A DNA stretch of 64,000 nt from Aldrovandia affinis (GCA_029706075.1 JAINUG010000002.1:878314-942313), one strand, 5' to 3'; shown: positions 45,413-57,710, numbered from the stretch's first letter. Made by a program: numbers and translations. Notes: a model not told the origin generated them from the letters alone.

Positions 45413-48180
45413 TTCTCCTCCATGTTGTTATTTCCGTTGTTCATTGCTATTGTTTTTTGTGTCTGAGGATAAATAGTTGGAATTGGCAGTATTCGTGGCA
45501 TGGTTGCCTGTGAGGAATGACTCCAGGCCATAGCTCAGCATGGGATCCATGGCTGGAGGGAATAAGTGGTCAGTGGTCAGTGTGTAAATACAGTGACAGC
45601 ATTAGTAACTGACAGAGCTGTAATCTAAAGCCTTGGTGTTACTCATCAAGCAAGCCCAACTTTCATCCTGATTATCCCCTTTCCCCTTTATTAGTGTGTT
45701 CTTTCTGCCAGGCAGCGGTTGGACAGGTGTTTAAATCCCACCCCCTCCCCGCTGCTGTTCCAAACGAGCATGTGCAGTGCATGAGCGGAATCACAAACAG
45801 CCCCGTGGACCCGGTCAGAGAAAACAGGGCTGCCACCCACTGGGGCACCATTTGGGAAACAGTTTGAACTCTTTTTACCTTTGTTACGTTTTAAATTTAA
45901 ATTATACTTAACCTCACTGTCATTTTTTAATTATTTAAAATAATTATTTATTTAAAATTTTATTCTTTGTTTTTCAACACCAGGGATTTCAGGGCCCCAC
46001 CCAGCCCCCATATATATAAAGCCTGCATTACTGCAACATCACCAACCTGGTATCCAAACCTAAAACCTACAACCAGGCCAGGCCAGGAATCCATACGGCC
46101 TGATCATCTGGTTAAATCAGCATTTAGGACCGTGGTGAAAGCAGGACACATTTCACATCCAAAGACCCCCCAGGGGTGCCCCCCCCGAGACGACGGCGCG
46201 CTGGAGACGGGCGCCCGAAGACAGTTTGAGTACGCACTCACTCACCAATCAGCGGGGTCCCGTTACCGCCGATGACAATCCCATCGACCGGCTCGCTGGG
46301 ACGTCGCACAAAACAACTTTGTTGTAAATCAAACGGGCTGCTCTCGAACCGCTTATAAAAGACGATCCAGCCACTCCAGCCTTTGAGATGCAAATGAGGC
46401 CATTGAGTCATAAGCTGCTACATCTAAATCACCCCTCCACAGCGGCCCCGAAACAGCCTTCGGTATAAAAGTCGTACCTTTTAATGCATCGATTGTGTGC
46501 ATCACTCTGTGCATGCCAGAGACGATGTTCAATGCACAAGGAACCGTTGTTCTTTGTATTGTGCAACTGCAGCTGCAATGACACAAATTGCTTATGATAA
46601 CAGTAATGTCGTATAGCTCCTATTTAAAGCACAGCAAACGGCATTGCTATTTAAATGGAATGAAGGCCCAGGGAACGATGCTTAGTTTAATCGCGTCTGT
46701 GTGCATTGCTTATTTTTAGAGGCGAAGGGGAGCTGAGCAGCTCGCATTCCCTGCCGACTGTGACCGAGATCACCTCCATTCTGTTTAAAATGCTCTCCAT
46801 ATCCCCCATAATCCCCCTCTCCACCGCGCTTTCATCCCTCAAAACACAGACACAACAGGCAGCCCCGCAGATTATGGGATTGCAATTACATGTGCCGTAT
46901 ACATTCCCACTTTAAACACAGAGCTCGGGGAGGGACGCAGTGAGAATCCTGAGGCTGTGCTGACGTCTCAAACTGTGTGTACAGTCTGCATGTACATATG
47001 TGTGTACATGCACACATGCAGTAAGTGTATGCATGCATGTGCGTATGGCATTAAGTATATGCATGTGGTTCAATGACATGACGTATCCATTTTGGTGTCC
47101 AAAACATATTTATAATATAAAACTATATACTTTTTCATTAAAGCTACATTATATGACTCAATTCTCCCCTCTTTATTGACTAATAGTAGGATGTATTATG
47201 AGTAGTGGAAATTTAAGGAGCTATTGAGCTCAAAAGTGCCAACTTTTGTAATGTGATAACTGTCCGCACCTAAAATATAAGTGGAAAAATGCTTCAAAAA
47301 AGTAAAAAACCCCAATAAAACATTAACTCTACCCACTGGGCATAATTGTGTGAATGTTTGCATGGATACATAAACATATTGTGAGGATTCTGACGAAACA
47401 CTAAAGGAGATTGTCAAGGGCCCTAATGCATTTAAATTGATACTGACTTCATGTCATAAATGAAATACTCTACTGTTGTTCCTTGTGCCTTTTTCAACAT
47501 TTTGACAACTTTTTACAATGGCAGACAATGTGTTCAAAATGCTAAAGTTAGTAAAACATTATAACATTTAAACACACTAAGACAACATATCAAATAAAGT
47601 TGAATGTAAGTGTCTACTCACTACTGATAATTTACAGTTCATTTGACAAGTTGCCAGTGCCTGTCACTTTGTATTAAATACAGAATGAGTATTGAAATAC
47701 AGCTTTGTTGCTGAGACCACCTTTAGTGATCATCCCATGCGGAATCTCACAGCATGTCAATCCGCATAACGATGCCACAGTCTGGCGGGATAACACAGAT
47801 TTTTCTTGAAATGTTACATAATTCAGTTTTCTTTACTTGAGGGTACAACAATAATCTTAACCCTTTTTCACTTTTCAGCAGTCAGTTTTGGGTGATAAAC
47901 ATCAACAAATGAGCGGAACATGTTTGTTGATATCAAACTATGGATATCTATAAACTACTGTATGCTGATAAAAATAAATAATCAAATCATTTGAAAATCC
48001 ATTACTGTTATTACATTTTTGATGGGAGAAATGAATTATTCATCATTCAAATGCATAAATGACATTCTTAGAGAATAAAACTAATTGAAAGATATACACA
48101 ACATTCTAATGAAGGTAGAAAGAGCTTCAATTAGCATTTTCCCCCCATTTTTAAACCATTATTTGCCACTGATCCATGTA
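45413..48180. other. Noncoding stretch with complex unique blocks
   Basis: No gene is supported. The segment 46300-46700 is complex and unrepetitive, with an octamer ATGCAAAT at 46388-46395 and a balanced base composition. AT-rich sequence fills 45890-45975 and 47080-48120. Confidence 0.2.
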
Positions 48181-48181
48181 T

Positions 48182-48317
48182 GTATGTTTATGTACGTATG
48201 TGTGTATGGACTCGTGCAGTATGTTTATGTGCGTATGTGTGTATGGACTCGTGCAGTATGTTTATGTGCGTATGTGTGTATGGACTCGTGCAGTATGTTT
48301 ATGTGCGTTTATACATG
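48182..48317 (+). repeat. 37-bp tandem repeat, about 3.5 copies
   Basis: The unit TATGTTTATGTGCGTATGTG plus TGTATGGACTCGTGCAG is repeated almost exactly three times, with a partial fourth. The 37-bp length shifts the frame with each copy, so all three frames read the same peptide set. Confidence 0.95.
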
Positions 48318-50138
48318 TATGTGTGTATGTACAAAATAAAGTATACGAGGGATCCTTTAAACGGGTGCATTACCGGTGGATTGACCCGACCCAAACCTTG
48401 CCAACAAGTTCCCCGGGACTCTCCTAGCCCGGGCCAGGGCCGTTTGAGTGTCCCCGCCAGGCCACCAAAGTGTTACCTATATTTTGGTAGTTATCTGTAC
48501 CTGACTGCATGTAATCATATCTCCAGGCATGTCTTACACATTAAAGAATACATCAGTATTTATGTAAGTGTTTAATGGAACAGCTGCGCAGACACGACAG
48601 CAGTGCTGCGGTCCATCTGCGCAAACACCTCAGTCCTGCTGCGTTCCAGTTCTAAATGGGAAGGCGTATGATCACAGTAAAAACTGTGATTTTGGTGTAG
48701 CTGTGTGTTCGAAAAGCATTGTAATTCACCATAATTCCTTTTACTGACGGACAGTTCCTGTCACCGTTTTCCCCAAGCACGTTCCTGCAGCGCGCGCCAT
48801 CAAAGCAAATATTTATCTGCCTGGAAATCAAAATGAAAACCCCCCTCGAGGCCAAAAATAAAAAACAGCAAGAAGCTGGAAGTGTTATACTATTACACTT
48901 TCCAGACAACTGCAGGCATAAAAATAACACAGATTACTGACAAATAAGAACATTAAAATCACAGAGTGTACCAGTTTTAATTTTGATTTACGTGGGCCGC
49001 ATCTTCCTTGAAGCGAATGTATGTGTTCGATGAGCAGATGGCGGCGTGAAACAATAGTGCTGTTCTCTCTGGCCATCCAGCTCATTTATAGTCCTGAGGA
49101 ATGAAAGCGAGCAAATGTGTTTGGGTGCATAATTCAGCAGTTAAGTTTGGGCACAAGGCTCGCTTCTCAAACTAACACACACTGTGGTCAAAGCTATGCC
49201 ATCAAGTTACCAGACACAACATTTTTTTACATTTTATTTAGACCTTTGATCGTCATGATCATCTTTTGAAAATCAACCACTGAAAAGCCTGACACCACCT
49301 CTACCTGCTGACCAGGAACAGGAAGACAATTACCGTGGACAGTGTTCCCTCGTCTATGTAGAGCTTTAGGTTCTACACTGAATTGTAACCACGGTTTGCA
49401 TGTTGCAGGTGGTGCAATATTTTGGTCAGTACTGTTAATGTAGCCCTTTTTTTAGAGAACTGCCCTGTCAGCACCATGGACAGCTTCAGCTCCATTTTGC
49501 CAAATTGAAAAGGACTGAACACCTGCAGGCACTGAGGTCAAAGGAGCCTCGTGAAAATGCCCACGTAAACAGATGAAAATTGAATGTGAAACAGCGGTCC
49601 TGTCATGGGAAATGTGTTTTCTGAATGCATGTGTGACGGGGTTGTGTTTTCACACGTTGTCACATAGAGGGAGGAAATGTTCCCTTATCCACCTGGATCC
49701 AGCTGAACTTCACAAAGCAAGCCTGAACTGAAAAGATATGCAGGTTAAGTTTGTGAGAATGTACCCTTAATAATTTCCGTTTCAGAACCTTGGATAGCTC
49801 CAGCTGTGAGCCTGCTGCTGAAAGATGGTGTTGGCATGTGGTGCTGATTCCTCCGTGTGGAATATGTGACTGAATGAGGTTGGATTGTACCCCTATTTCC
49901 ATGGAGTGAATTAGCTTAATATACACTTGTGCCTCCTATAAAGGATGTGTTCTATAACAAGGCCGGTAACCCCAAATCCGCTCTGTAATGCTGACAGCCA
50001 CACAACAAGGTATCACAAACCCATGGTATGAATATTTCCATTATCGGATGGACCTCTTAAAATATAAGGCCACTTATCCAGCTTAGCTAAAGGAAATAAT
50101 TAAAGGAATTAAACAAATTCATTCAAAATAACTGCTGA
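48318..50138. other. Noncoding stretch, nothing recognised
   Basis: Unique-looking sequence with no supported gene, RNA or repeat family. Confidence 0.25.
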
Positions 50139-50140
50139 TA

Positions 50141-50658
50141 CAGTGAGTATAAAATGTATTCACCCCCTTTGGCATCTTTTTATTTTCTTACTTCATGGAA
50201 TCAAAAATTGATTTAATTGGGATTTCTTTCTCTATACAAATGTCAAATTAAAAATAATTGTAAAGCTTTTTCTTAATTAATTACAAGTTAAAAAATGATC
50301 ATTGATTCCAAATTCAAAGCTAATTTATGTGAGTCTATCTTAAGTCTCTAATTGATTTGCAATGTTCAGTTGCTAAATCTAACAGTGTAGACTGTCTTTA
50401 ATTGAAAATTTGAAACACCTTAACTGTACACAGGTGGACTCCAATCAAATAATGTGACCTCTTAAGACAATTGATTGCATCAGTTTATCTTGGTATGTCT
50501 TTAATTGGTAAATAATTTTTTTTGTTTAAATTTTTTATTATACATTAAATGTGACATTAGTATTTTGTGTTGAGCAGTTAAGATTCATTTTTATTCCACG
50601 AAGTAAGAAACATAAATGTGAAAAATGCCAAAAGGGTGAATACTTTTTATACCCACTG
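50141..50658. mobile_element. Tc1-related MITE
   Basis: The left end CAGTGAGTATAAAATGTATT and the reverse of the right end (CAGTGGGTATAAAAAGTATT) form terminal inverted repeats that continue into CACCCTTTTGGCAT and TTCTTACTTC. The left flank is TA and the right flank TG, a mutated target site. At 518 bp with AT-rich noncoding interior it has no transposase. The termini match the element at 59084-60319, which probably represents the parent family. Confidence 0.88.
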
Positions 50659-50984
50659 TGTGTAGGAGTATGCGCACACCTATTGAAAAGGACTGCAGCA
50701 TAAATTCAGCTCTTAAAAAGCCACAAAACACACAAGGGACCGAGAGAGTGTGGAGGGAAAGAGAATGGTCTACAGTGCTCTACTACTGACTCAAAATAAT
50801 ATATTCATAAAGTAAATAAAGTTGTATAGCCCAAGACCATAGATCCTCAGTTCATTAAGCTTTGTGGGAGGAACAGGTGACCTGCAGGTGCAGCCTCTCT
50901 CCCAGTGTTCTATATTACTATTCTAGGAATGCTGTACAGACTGTGAGAGGCTTCAATACATATTTATATTTCACAAGAGCAATA

Positions 50985-51205
50985 CAGCTGAAGCACAGAG
51001 CCTTGCTGAAGGGGCACAGCAGCGACTGCCCCAGGGATTCAAACCCGTGACACCCTAGCCCAGGGCTCCGTGCCCTAACCACTACACCACAATGGAGATC
51101 GTATTCCCCTTCACAACGCAGGGGATCATTACAGTACATTACATTTAGCAGATGCTCATATCCAGAGTGACTTACAATGCAAGAGCACACATGTGCATCC
51201 ACAAG
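50985..51205 (-). mobile_element. tRNA-like SINE fragment, family C-type tail
   Basis: On the minus strand GTGGTGTAGTGGTTAGGGCA (A box) is followed by TGTCACGGGTTTGAATCCCT (B box), clear tRNA-derived promoter elements. About 30 bases to the right on the plus strand lies ATTTAGCAGATGCTCATATC plus CAGAGTGACTTACAAT, the phrase also seen at 3940. The exact relation of the two parts is unclear; they may be one composite or two adjacent repeats. Confidence 0.6.
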
Positions 51206-51389
51206 AGTAATATGAGCGCTGTGTCATAGATGAGACTGAACAACACTCACAGACCAGGGGGTATATCTGCACTGTAACTAAAGCACTACCGTAGGTTAAC
51301 TATGCCAATCCTAGGACTACGGCGCAAGTCTTAGAAACATATCATACGATATAAAGAAAAATAATAAATAAACCATCTCGTGGTTTAGG

Positions 51390-51825
51390 GGTGGAGGGAG
51401 GGCTGTGCCTCCCCTTTTAGCTGCTTCCAGGCATGCCTGTTCCCTCCCACAGCCTGGGGAGCACTACAGGACCTACATGCAGGCTCACCTGAGGCTGGTC
51501 AGCAATCAACTCAGGTGTTGGCCACTGCCTTCGTTAGGCCTTTATAAAAGCACAGCCTGCCATGCCTGGGGAGAGACCATTTTGGGACAGAGGAAGAGGT
51601 GCTGCCTTTTCGTACCCTCTAAACTATAGCCTTTAGTTTGACTTGGCTTTCGTGTTTTGTTTTATTCGACTTTCTGACATCCCTGATAAGGGTAAACAAA
51701 CTGACTTCTGCCCTACTGGAACACTGCCTTTGTTTTGTTTTCCCTTCCACTCATCGCCTGGCCTGGCGGCCACTCCTGCCTCCCCTGCCACACACCGGAG
51801 TTAATAAAATGTATTTAAAAACAAC
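51390..51825 (+). mobile_element. Possible solo LTR
   Basis: A TATA-like TTTATAAAAG at 51541, then 260 bases later TTAATAAAATG at 51801, in otherwise noncoding sequence, give the promoter-to-polyA layout of a retrotransposon LTR. No terminal TG/CA pair or target duplication could be fixed, so it may equally be chance. Confidence 0.2.
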
Positions 51826-52270
51826 AAGTACCAGAAGATGAGGATGGGAGGGGAGCCATCAGTCTGCGTTGAAACATGGCCATTGATTCTGCTGTCCTGA
51901 CCACCGTGGGAAGTTTGCTCCACCACTGGGGGCCAGAACAGACAGGAATCCTGGCTGGGAGGAGGGACCATGCTGGGAAGGGACAGCTAGTCCCCTGAGG
52001 CAGAGTGAGTGAGCGATGTAGATGGCATGGTGATTGTTTGGACATATGGCAGAGACGTTCCGTTTACTGCCCTATAGGCCAACGCCAAGGTTTTGAACTT
52101 GATGCGTGCTGTAACAGACAGCCGATGGAATGAGGTGAGGAGGGGTGTGATGTGTGACGTGAGCACTTGGGAATGTTGAAGACAAGTTGGGCAGCTGTGT
52201 TCTGGATTAGCTGCAAGGGTTTAGTGGCACAGGCAGGGAGATCACCCCAGCCCCCATCCTGCCCTGAAGT
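51815..52270 (-). mobile_element. L2-like LINE fragment, C-terminal RT region
   Basis: On the minus strand the sequence encodes LQLIQNTAAQLVFNIPKCS, then FKTLALAYRAVNGT and WWSKLPTVVRTAESMAMFQR, separated by frameshifts. This order (LQ.IQN.AA, then FK.L..YRA.NG, then W..LP..VR) is the region after the RT in L2/Rex-type LINEs. It ends near 51815. The catalytic RT core and the endonuclease are missing. Confidence 0.75.
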
Positions 52271-52460
52271 CCTGATTTAAAAGACTGTATTAGTATTACT
52301 CTTATTCTTACATATTCTATATTCTTCTATATTCTTATAGTATGAAATCCATGGAACTACCAGCTGTTGATCATCAACCAATCAAAACTTTTGATTGCAG
52401 AAAAGTATGGCTTGGATTCAATCAACATTTTTCATTTTTGACTTAAAAATAAAGGAAAAC

Positions 52461-52815
52461 GGGCCTACCGGGTGGTCTAGTGGTTACAGCGTTTGATGCT
52501 GGCCACTGCAACCAGAGTTTGATTCCACCAGCCACGCCAGAGTCGGCTCTGGCCAGGAGTGCCACTAGGGGGTGGCAATTGGCTGTCCGCCCCAGGGAGG
52601 AGGGAGGGAAGCCGACATGAGTTTGCTGCGTATAGGAGTGGCTCTGGAGTACCGGAGTTACGGTCGGAGGCTTGGCAAGTGCCATCTCGGAGGAGACAAT
52701 ACACTGCCGGAACTCACAATACGAGGGGGGGATTTACATAAAAAAGAGAGGGTGTAATTGGCTACTAAATTGGGAGAAAATGGGAGAAAATCTGAAACAA
52801 ATTCTTTAAAAAAAT
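52461..52815 (+). mobile_element. tRNA-derived SINE, family A, full-length
   Basis: Head GGGTGGTCTAGTGGTTACAG (A box) and CAGAGTTTGATTCCACC (B box), body with GGCAATTGGCTGTCCGCCCC, tail GGTGTAATTGGCTACTAAAT followed by TGGGAGAAAATGGGAGAAAA. This is the cleanest full-length copy in the window and defines the family. Confidence 0.88.
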
Positions 52816-53830
52816 GAAGGAAAAAAAAATGTTCTTCACAAACGCAGTTGACAATTTACTTAATATTGGCCTTGACTTAAAAATTAACACTTGCATTTAG
52901 TTCAGAGGTAAAGATTAGGGACTCCAGGACTATGGACACAAGTCAGCAAGTCACTGAAAACACATTGTTCAACCCATTTCGGAGTCTCAGTGTCCCTTCA
53001 CTATATAACTGTGCTCTCACTGGCACCACGTGGCAAGGCTAGCATGTCTCTAACCAGAACTAGAAGATTACTGATAGAGAATCCATGTGGGTTGCCCCCC
53101 GTCACAAAAGCTCTCAGTCTTTCCTGGATTCTGAGTAGCATGCATCGGCAGGGCTGTCACTTCGTCAGAGAGCAGGGGCTGACTCCTGGCTGTGGGACAC
53201 AGAAACGCACCACTCCGGTCACGCCAAAATTCCGTGCAGCCCAGCTAGCCTGTAGCGTCTTCCTTGCCAGCTGGGCGGCACTGTAAGCAGCGCGGCACGA
53301 TGATGACGTGCTGACATCCACAAAAATCCAGATTCTCTTCCACCACCAGCACTTGGTTACATTTGAAGCACAGTCAAATTAGTGGAGAAGTGCAGGCCGC
53401 TCGAGAAGTGCACGGAAAGCACAGACCCTGTACAGAGGGTACGACTCGAACCTTTGTGTGAATAATCCGGGATTGCAGAGGGCTCAAACCAGATGAACGA
53501 GCAAAGAAACAAATCATGGGTCATCTATTTGAAGTCAGAGTAGGTGTGAAGCAATGCAGCTATGCCTGGCATATTCCTGACTCCTGAGATCTGTTCCAAA
53601 TGTTCTCTTCTCTGTAAAGCCTTGCTCTTTGTCAGCATGCATGATGTCTGAATATCTGCAAATGTGCGCCTACATAGTTTTGGAAATGTCTGTGCATAAA
53701 CTCTCGGCTAAATTGTCCATGTTTTCACCCTGTGCTGGTTATATCTGTCAATCCGTCAAGCACCTTGGTGACCTTGAGAGACAGATGCACAATACAGCCT
53801 GGAGCTTTAAACGTATATGCACCCCATCTC
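52816..53830. other. Noncoding stretch, nothing recognised
   Basis: Unique-looking sequence; short plus-strand frames at 52990-53286 lack domains and splice sites. No RNA or repeat family is supported. Confidence 0.25.
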
Positions 53831-53831
53831 C

Positions 53832-54106
53832 ACTGTGCCGTTCTCTTCCGCCCAACTGTGCTGTTCTCTTCCGCCCCCCTGTGCTGTTCTCTTCCGCCCC
53901 CCCGTGCTGTTCTCTTCCGCCCAACTGTGCTGTTCTCTTCCGCCCCCCCTGTGCTGTTCTCTTCCGCCCCCGTGCTGTTCTCTTCCGCCCCCCTGTGCTG
54001 TTCTCTTCCGCCCCCCCTGTGCTGTTCTCTTCCGCCCCCCTGTGCTGTTCTCTTCCCCCCAACTGTGCTGTTCTCTTCCGCCCAACTGTGCTGTTCTCCT
54101 CTCCCA
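53832..54106 (+). repeat. 12-copy C-rich minisatellite, 21-24 bp unit
   Basis: The unit GTGCTGTTCTCTTCCGCCC plus a C-run and T (or AACT) occurs twelve times, varying mostly in the C-run length. Unit ends alternate between CCCCCT and CAACT types, so higher-order duplication is likely. Frames on both strands stay open because few units contain stops; none is a gene. Confidence 0.95.
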
Positions 54107-54560
54107 AATGGTACTTAATGATGTGGCTCTCTTATCGGGCTCTGTTCCCCCAATAAAAATGTCACATGGGTTGTTCTGAAGCCAGAGCAAACTCTCCTGA
54201 AGAGTGAAAATGAGAACAGTGACGCAGTGTCACTGTGGGCGCTGGCCGAATCTTAGCCCTCTCTCGTTGGTGTGGGGGTGGAGACGGGGGTGATGATGTG
54301 CTCATTCACACAGTGCACAGCTTTGTGGAGTCCGGCTCACTCAAGGACGGTCTGGGGCAAAGGCCACCAAAGTCATCTGTGTGCTGTGTGAGAAAAATCC
54401 ACTTTTCTTTCTCAACAGAAAATCACTGACAGTATAGTCACTGAAGAATAGGCTGCTGTAATTCAATCTAGTCTATTATGTTTCATTTTGATTTCAGGAA
54501 AGATTAATAATTCAGTGAATGGTTCAGTATGGCATTGCATACAACATCACTTTCAACTGC
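54107..54560. other. Noncoding stretch, nothing recognised
   Basis: Short unique sequence with no supported feature. Confidence 0.25.
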
Positions 54561-54575
54561 TTCAATGTCCCCCCT

Positions 54576-54629
54576 GCCCGCACGCACGCACGCACGCACG
54601 CACGCACGAACGCACACACACACACACAA
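54576..54629. repeat. CGCA then CA microsatellite
   Basis: About seven CGCA units followed by CACACA, alternating purine-pyrimidine sequence able to form Z-DNA. Confidence 0.9.
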
Positions 54630-55061
54630 TTGATTGCAGAATTTGAAGCCTGGATTTTAAACTGTAACCCTTTAAGTGTAGGTTGGCTTAAAGCCATAAC
54701 ACAGTGGATCTGCTCTGCATTTTCCTTGCCTGTAACTCCCACGTTACATTGGTGTACAACTGTAGGTTAAAGCTATACATAGTCAGCCCTGTAATACAGA
54801 TGGATCGGCATATTCTACTGCCTTGTACAAAATCAAGATTGGCAGATAGAAAATGAGAGCCTTTATTCCCATATTTCAGCTAGGGAGCAGCAGACTTCTG
54901 CCTCAGGGAAATAGAAAAATAGAAGAAGCGCTATAAGGATGGTGAGGCCTTCTGATAAAATGTATATATTCCGTTTATCATAAATATTATTGTCATTATT
55001 ATTATATTCATTGTTACTTAAAACATCTAACTGGAAAGCCATTTTAATAAGAGAGCCTGAG

Positions 55062-55092
55062 CGCGCGCGTGCGTGCGCACACACACACACAC
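55062..55092. repeat. GCGCGC and CA alternating tract
   Basis: GCGCGCGTGCGTGCGCACAC followed by CA units forms alternating purine-pyrimidine sequence directly beside the LINE tail. Confidence 0.85.
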
Positions 55093-55262
55093 ACATCATC
55101 ATCATCATCATCATCATCATCGGCGGTTACTCGAGGTTGAGTATGACTGTCCTCCCTCTTGGTCCCTGTGGGTCTTCAGGTGGGCAAAGAGGCCGATCCT
55201 GGAGCCGCATATTTTGGTGCAGTGTGGGCAGGGGTGGGTGGTGGTGGTCATGGGTTGGGATT
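55093..55262 (-). mobile_element. LINE 3' end with C2H2 zinc finger and GAT-repeat tail
   Basis: On the minus strand the last codons encode CPHCTKICGSRIGLFAHLKT followed by HRDQEGG, a C-x2-C-x12-H-x4-H finger as found at the C-terminus of some fish LINE proteins. The stop TGA lies within the start of a run of about ten GAT units (55093-55122 on the plus strand ATC), which is the LINE's 3' tail. Upstream sequence fades after about 55262, so this is a strongly 5'-truncated copy. Confidence 0.75.
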
Positions 55263-55453
55263 GGGCCTTTTTGGTGGAAACTCTCACACACACACACTGA
55301 GTATTTAAAGGTCATTTTAGGCTGAATGCAGCAACATCCCACGGCCATACACAAGAGCGCAGTGTTTCTATTGGCTTCTGCCATAAAGCAGGACAAAGCA
55401 CAGTGGACAGGGTGTAAGACGTCAAGGCGATAATCTATATATATAAATATATA

Positions 55454-55592
55454 CCATGTGTTCTCAGGATATATATGTAAGGAGGTTGACCGGAGCATGT
55501 TTTATGATGCAGATAAGTGAAATGAGAATCGCTATATACTGAAATCGAGAATATATATGTATAGCCTTCATATATATCCTGAGAACGCATGG
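55454..55592. repeat. 24-bp inverted repeat
   Basis: CCATGTGTTCTCAGGATATA plus TATG (55454-55477) and its reverse at 55569-55592 match at 23 of 24 bases, with a 91-base AT-rich loop. It may be a foldback element. Confidence 0.75.
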
Positions 55593-57710
55593 CCTGGAGT
55601 GGTTTATTCTGCTTTTACCGTGGCTACTTTAAACAAAACATATTAAAATGCAAAAGTATTACAAATTCAAACTGTGATCAAGTAAAAATGATCATATTTT
55701 GCCACGTGTAAATCCACCAAATATAGTTCCTCATTTGCCCAGATTTATAAAAAGGATATTTATTCCAGTCATATCCTTTCTGTTAAAAACACAGACAGAA
55801 TTATAACAAAAAGCCTGTTAGCTAGCTAACGTTCATAATGTTAACTTGCCTTTTTTTTTTTCTTGCCCTTAATTACTACTTTTAGCAAATCTTGACTCAA
55901 GCTAACTAACATGTATTACCGTAACAAGCTTGTAAACCAGCTAAGTACAGTATGTTATTGTAGCAAGATAATGCAGATTAGATTAGTTACCTGACAATAC
56001 ATAACTCCAGCTATCAAAGTTGGTGGAATTCATACCATAACGTTAGCTGGACAAGTTGGGAGTAGTTACCACATTTTTCTAGCACTTGCTATATATGTAT
56101 TATATAGCTTGCTAATGTGTCTGGCTTGTAGTATACAAAATATCTTGCAAAGCTTGCAGATATTTGCTTTGCTTGCTAGCTTGCAAACGCATTTAGCTAG
56201 GCATTGCTAGCTAAAAAATAGTTGCTAGAAACCATTTCATCGTTTTCAAGTTAGAAATATCACACAGCCCAAGTTGGTGTGGGAGTCGGTGTAAGTGCTG
56301 AAAAAGCCAGGAGTTAATAGAGGCTGGCTGGCTAACTAACAATAAATATTTCTAAGTTCACATTTTTACTTACAATTATTGCAATCTGGCTTCCAAGCAA
56401 ATGATTCCTGTTGCTTTGGCAAACTCCTACACAGGCTTTCTGATCAATGGTCTGGACATTCATTTTCCTAACTTGACAGATCTGCAGATGAGCTGCCTTG
56501 TCTGTTTTAATTTGGAATTCTGATCTTACAAATGAGAAGAAGTTCTGCCGGTGAAGTAATGTTGATCCTTGTTCATGCAGCCTGTGTGCTTTGGCAAAAT
56601 TATCTAGAACTTGTTTTAAAAATGAGAAGGATTTGCTGTGCATGTAGGCTATATGATATATGCACATGGCTGTCAGCCAATCAGAATCAAGTATTATTAT
56701 CTATCATCTATGCGGTGGTGTATTTTATATATAGTATATTAGCTCACACAGAGCAAAAAGAGTACAATGGTGGGGCCCACCTGGGATTTGAACCTTAACT
56801 AATATACTACACTGCCAGCGAGACCGTAGGGCACACCCATATATTACAACCCATTGTCTTAATAGCAGCCCTGGTTTTCCTGAGATGTTGACAGTTCCTG
56901 TGGTATTAAGTGGGGGTAACCAGCGTAATTAGAGAAGAATCTCACTTCTGACGGTGTGCAACAAAAAACCTCTTGCTCTTGTTTCCGCTGTGCAAACCCA
57001 TTCATTAAGTGACAGAATTGTGCAGCAATTCTCCCTGACTCAGCTGAACACTCCGGAGTGGAATGGAGAGTTGAGATTCGCCAGTAGCACATTCTTTTGA
57101 CAGATCAGGATAAGTGGGTGATCACATGGTAAAAACAGTAACAAGAAATGTCATTGCCATTTGACATGCACCAGTGTTGTTACACATACACGGCATGTAA
57201 ATAAAAACGTGGGTCGTTCCCCCGGTAATAGACGAAGCGGTTGCACTGAAATTAAGAGACATCAAAGCTGTAAAATGCAATATTACATATTCACATTTTG
57301 TCATTGTGTCGCAGTACACGCAAACAATCCATATGGCCAAATGTAAAGTTGAATAAGAGTTCCCTGAGTCAGACGACAGAGCTGAAGCTTTGGGCAATTG
57401 CAAATGGATTAGTGGCATTCTATGTAATGTTATACAAATAATAGAACAACAAAACAGTTTATGACAAGACCAAGGCCAAGAGTGTCATTAATCCTGGCTT
57501 CTTCTCTTAAATGAAAAGGGACAGTATATGAACAATATGAGCTTACAAAGCCAAATATGACTATCTTATATATTTTTTAATATTTCTTTACACTTTAGTA
57601 AAGATTTACAGTGTAAACATTGACAGGTGCAACAAGGCAACCTGGTCTCATAGCTGAAAAGGTTTTCAAAAATGTGATACTAATGCATTCCATGTATGCT
57701 GAAGTGTCCA
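55593..57710. other. AT-rich noncoding stretch with a tRNA-like patch
   Basis: A weak tRNA-like patch at 56775-56845 (minus, GGTTCAAATCCC B-box-like) is possible. Repeated GCTAGC and TAGCTA words occur at 55816-56260. No gene is supported. Confidence 0.25.

Noticed and set aside
51390-51825. A complete LTR retrotransposon
   Set aside because: No second LTR, primer-binding site, gag-pol sequence or clear TG/CA ends; kept only as a weak solo-LTR candidate.
53629-54190. Long frames of 119-175 codons on both strands
   Set aside because: They cross the C-rich minisatellite, which lacks stops in several frames; the products are repeat artefacts.
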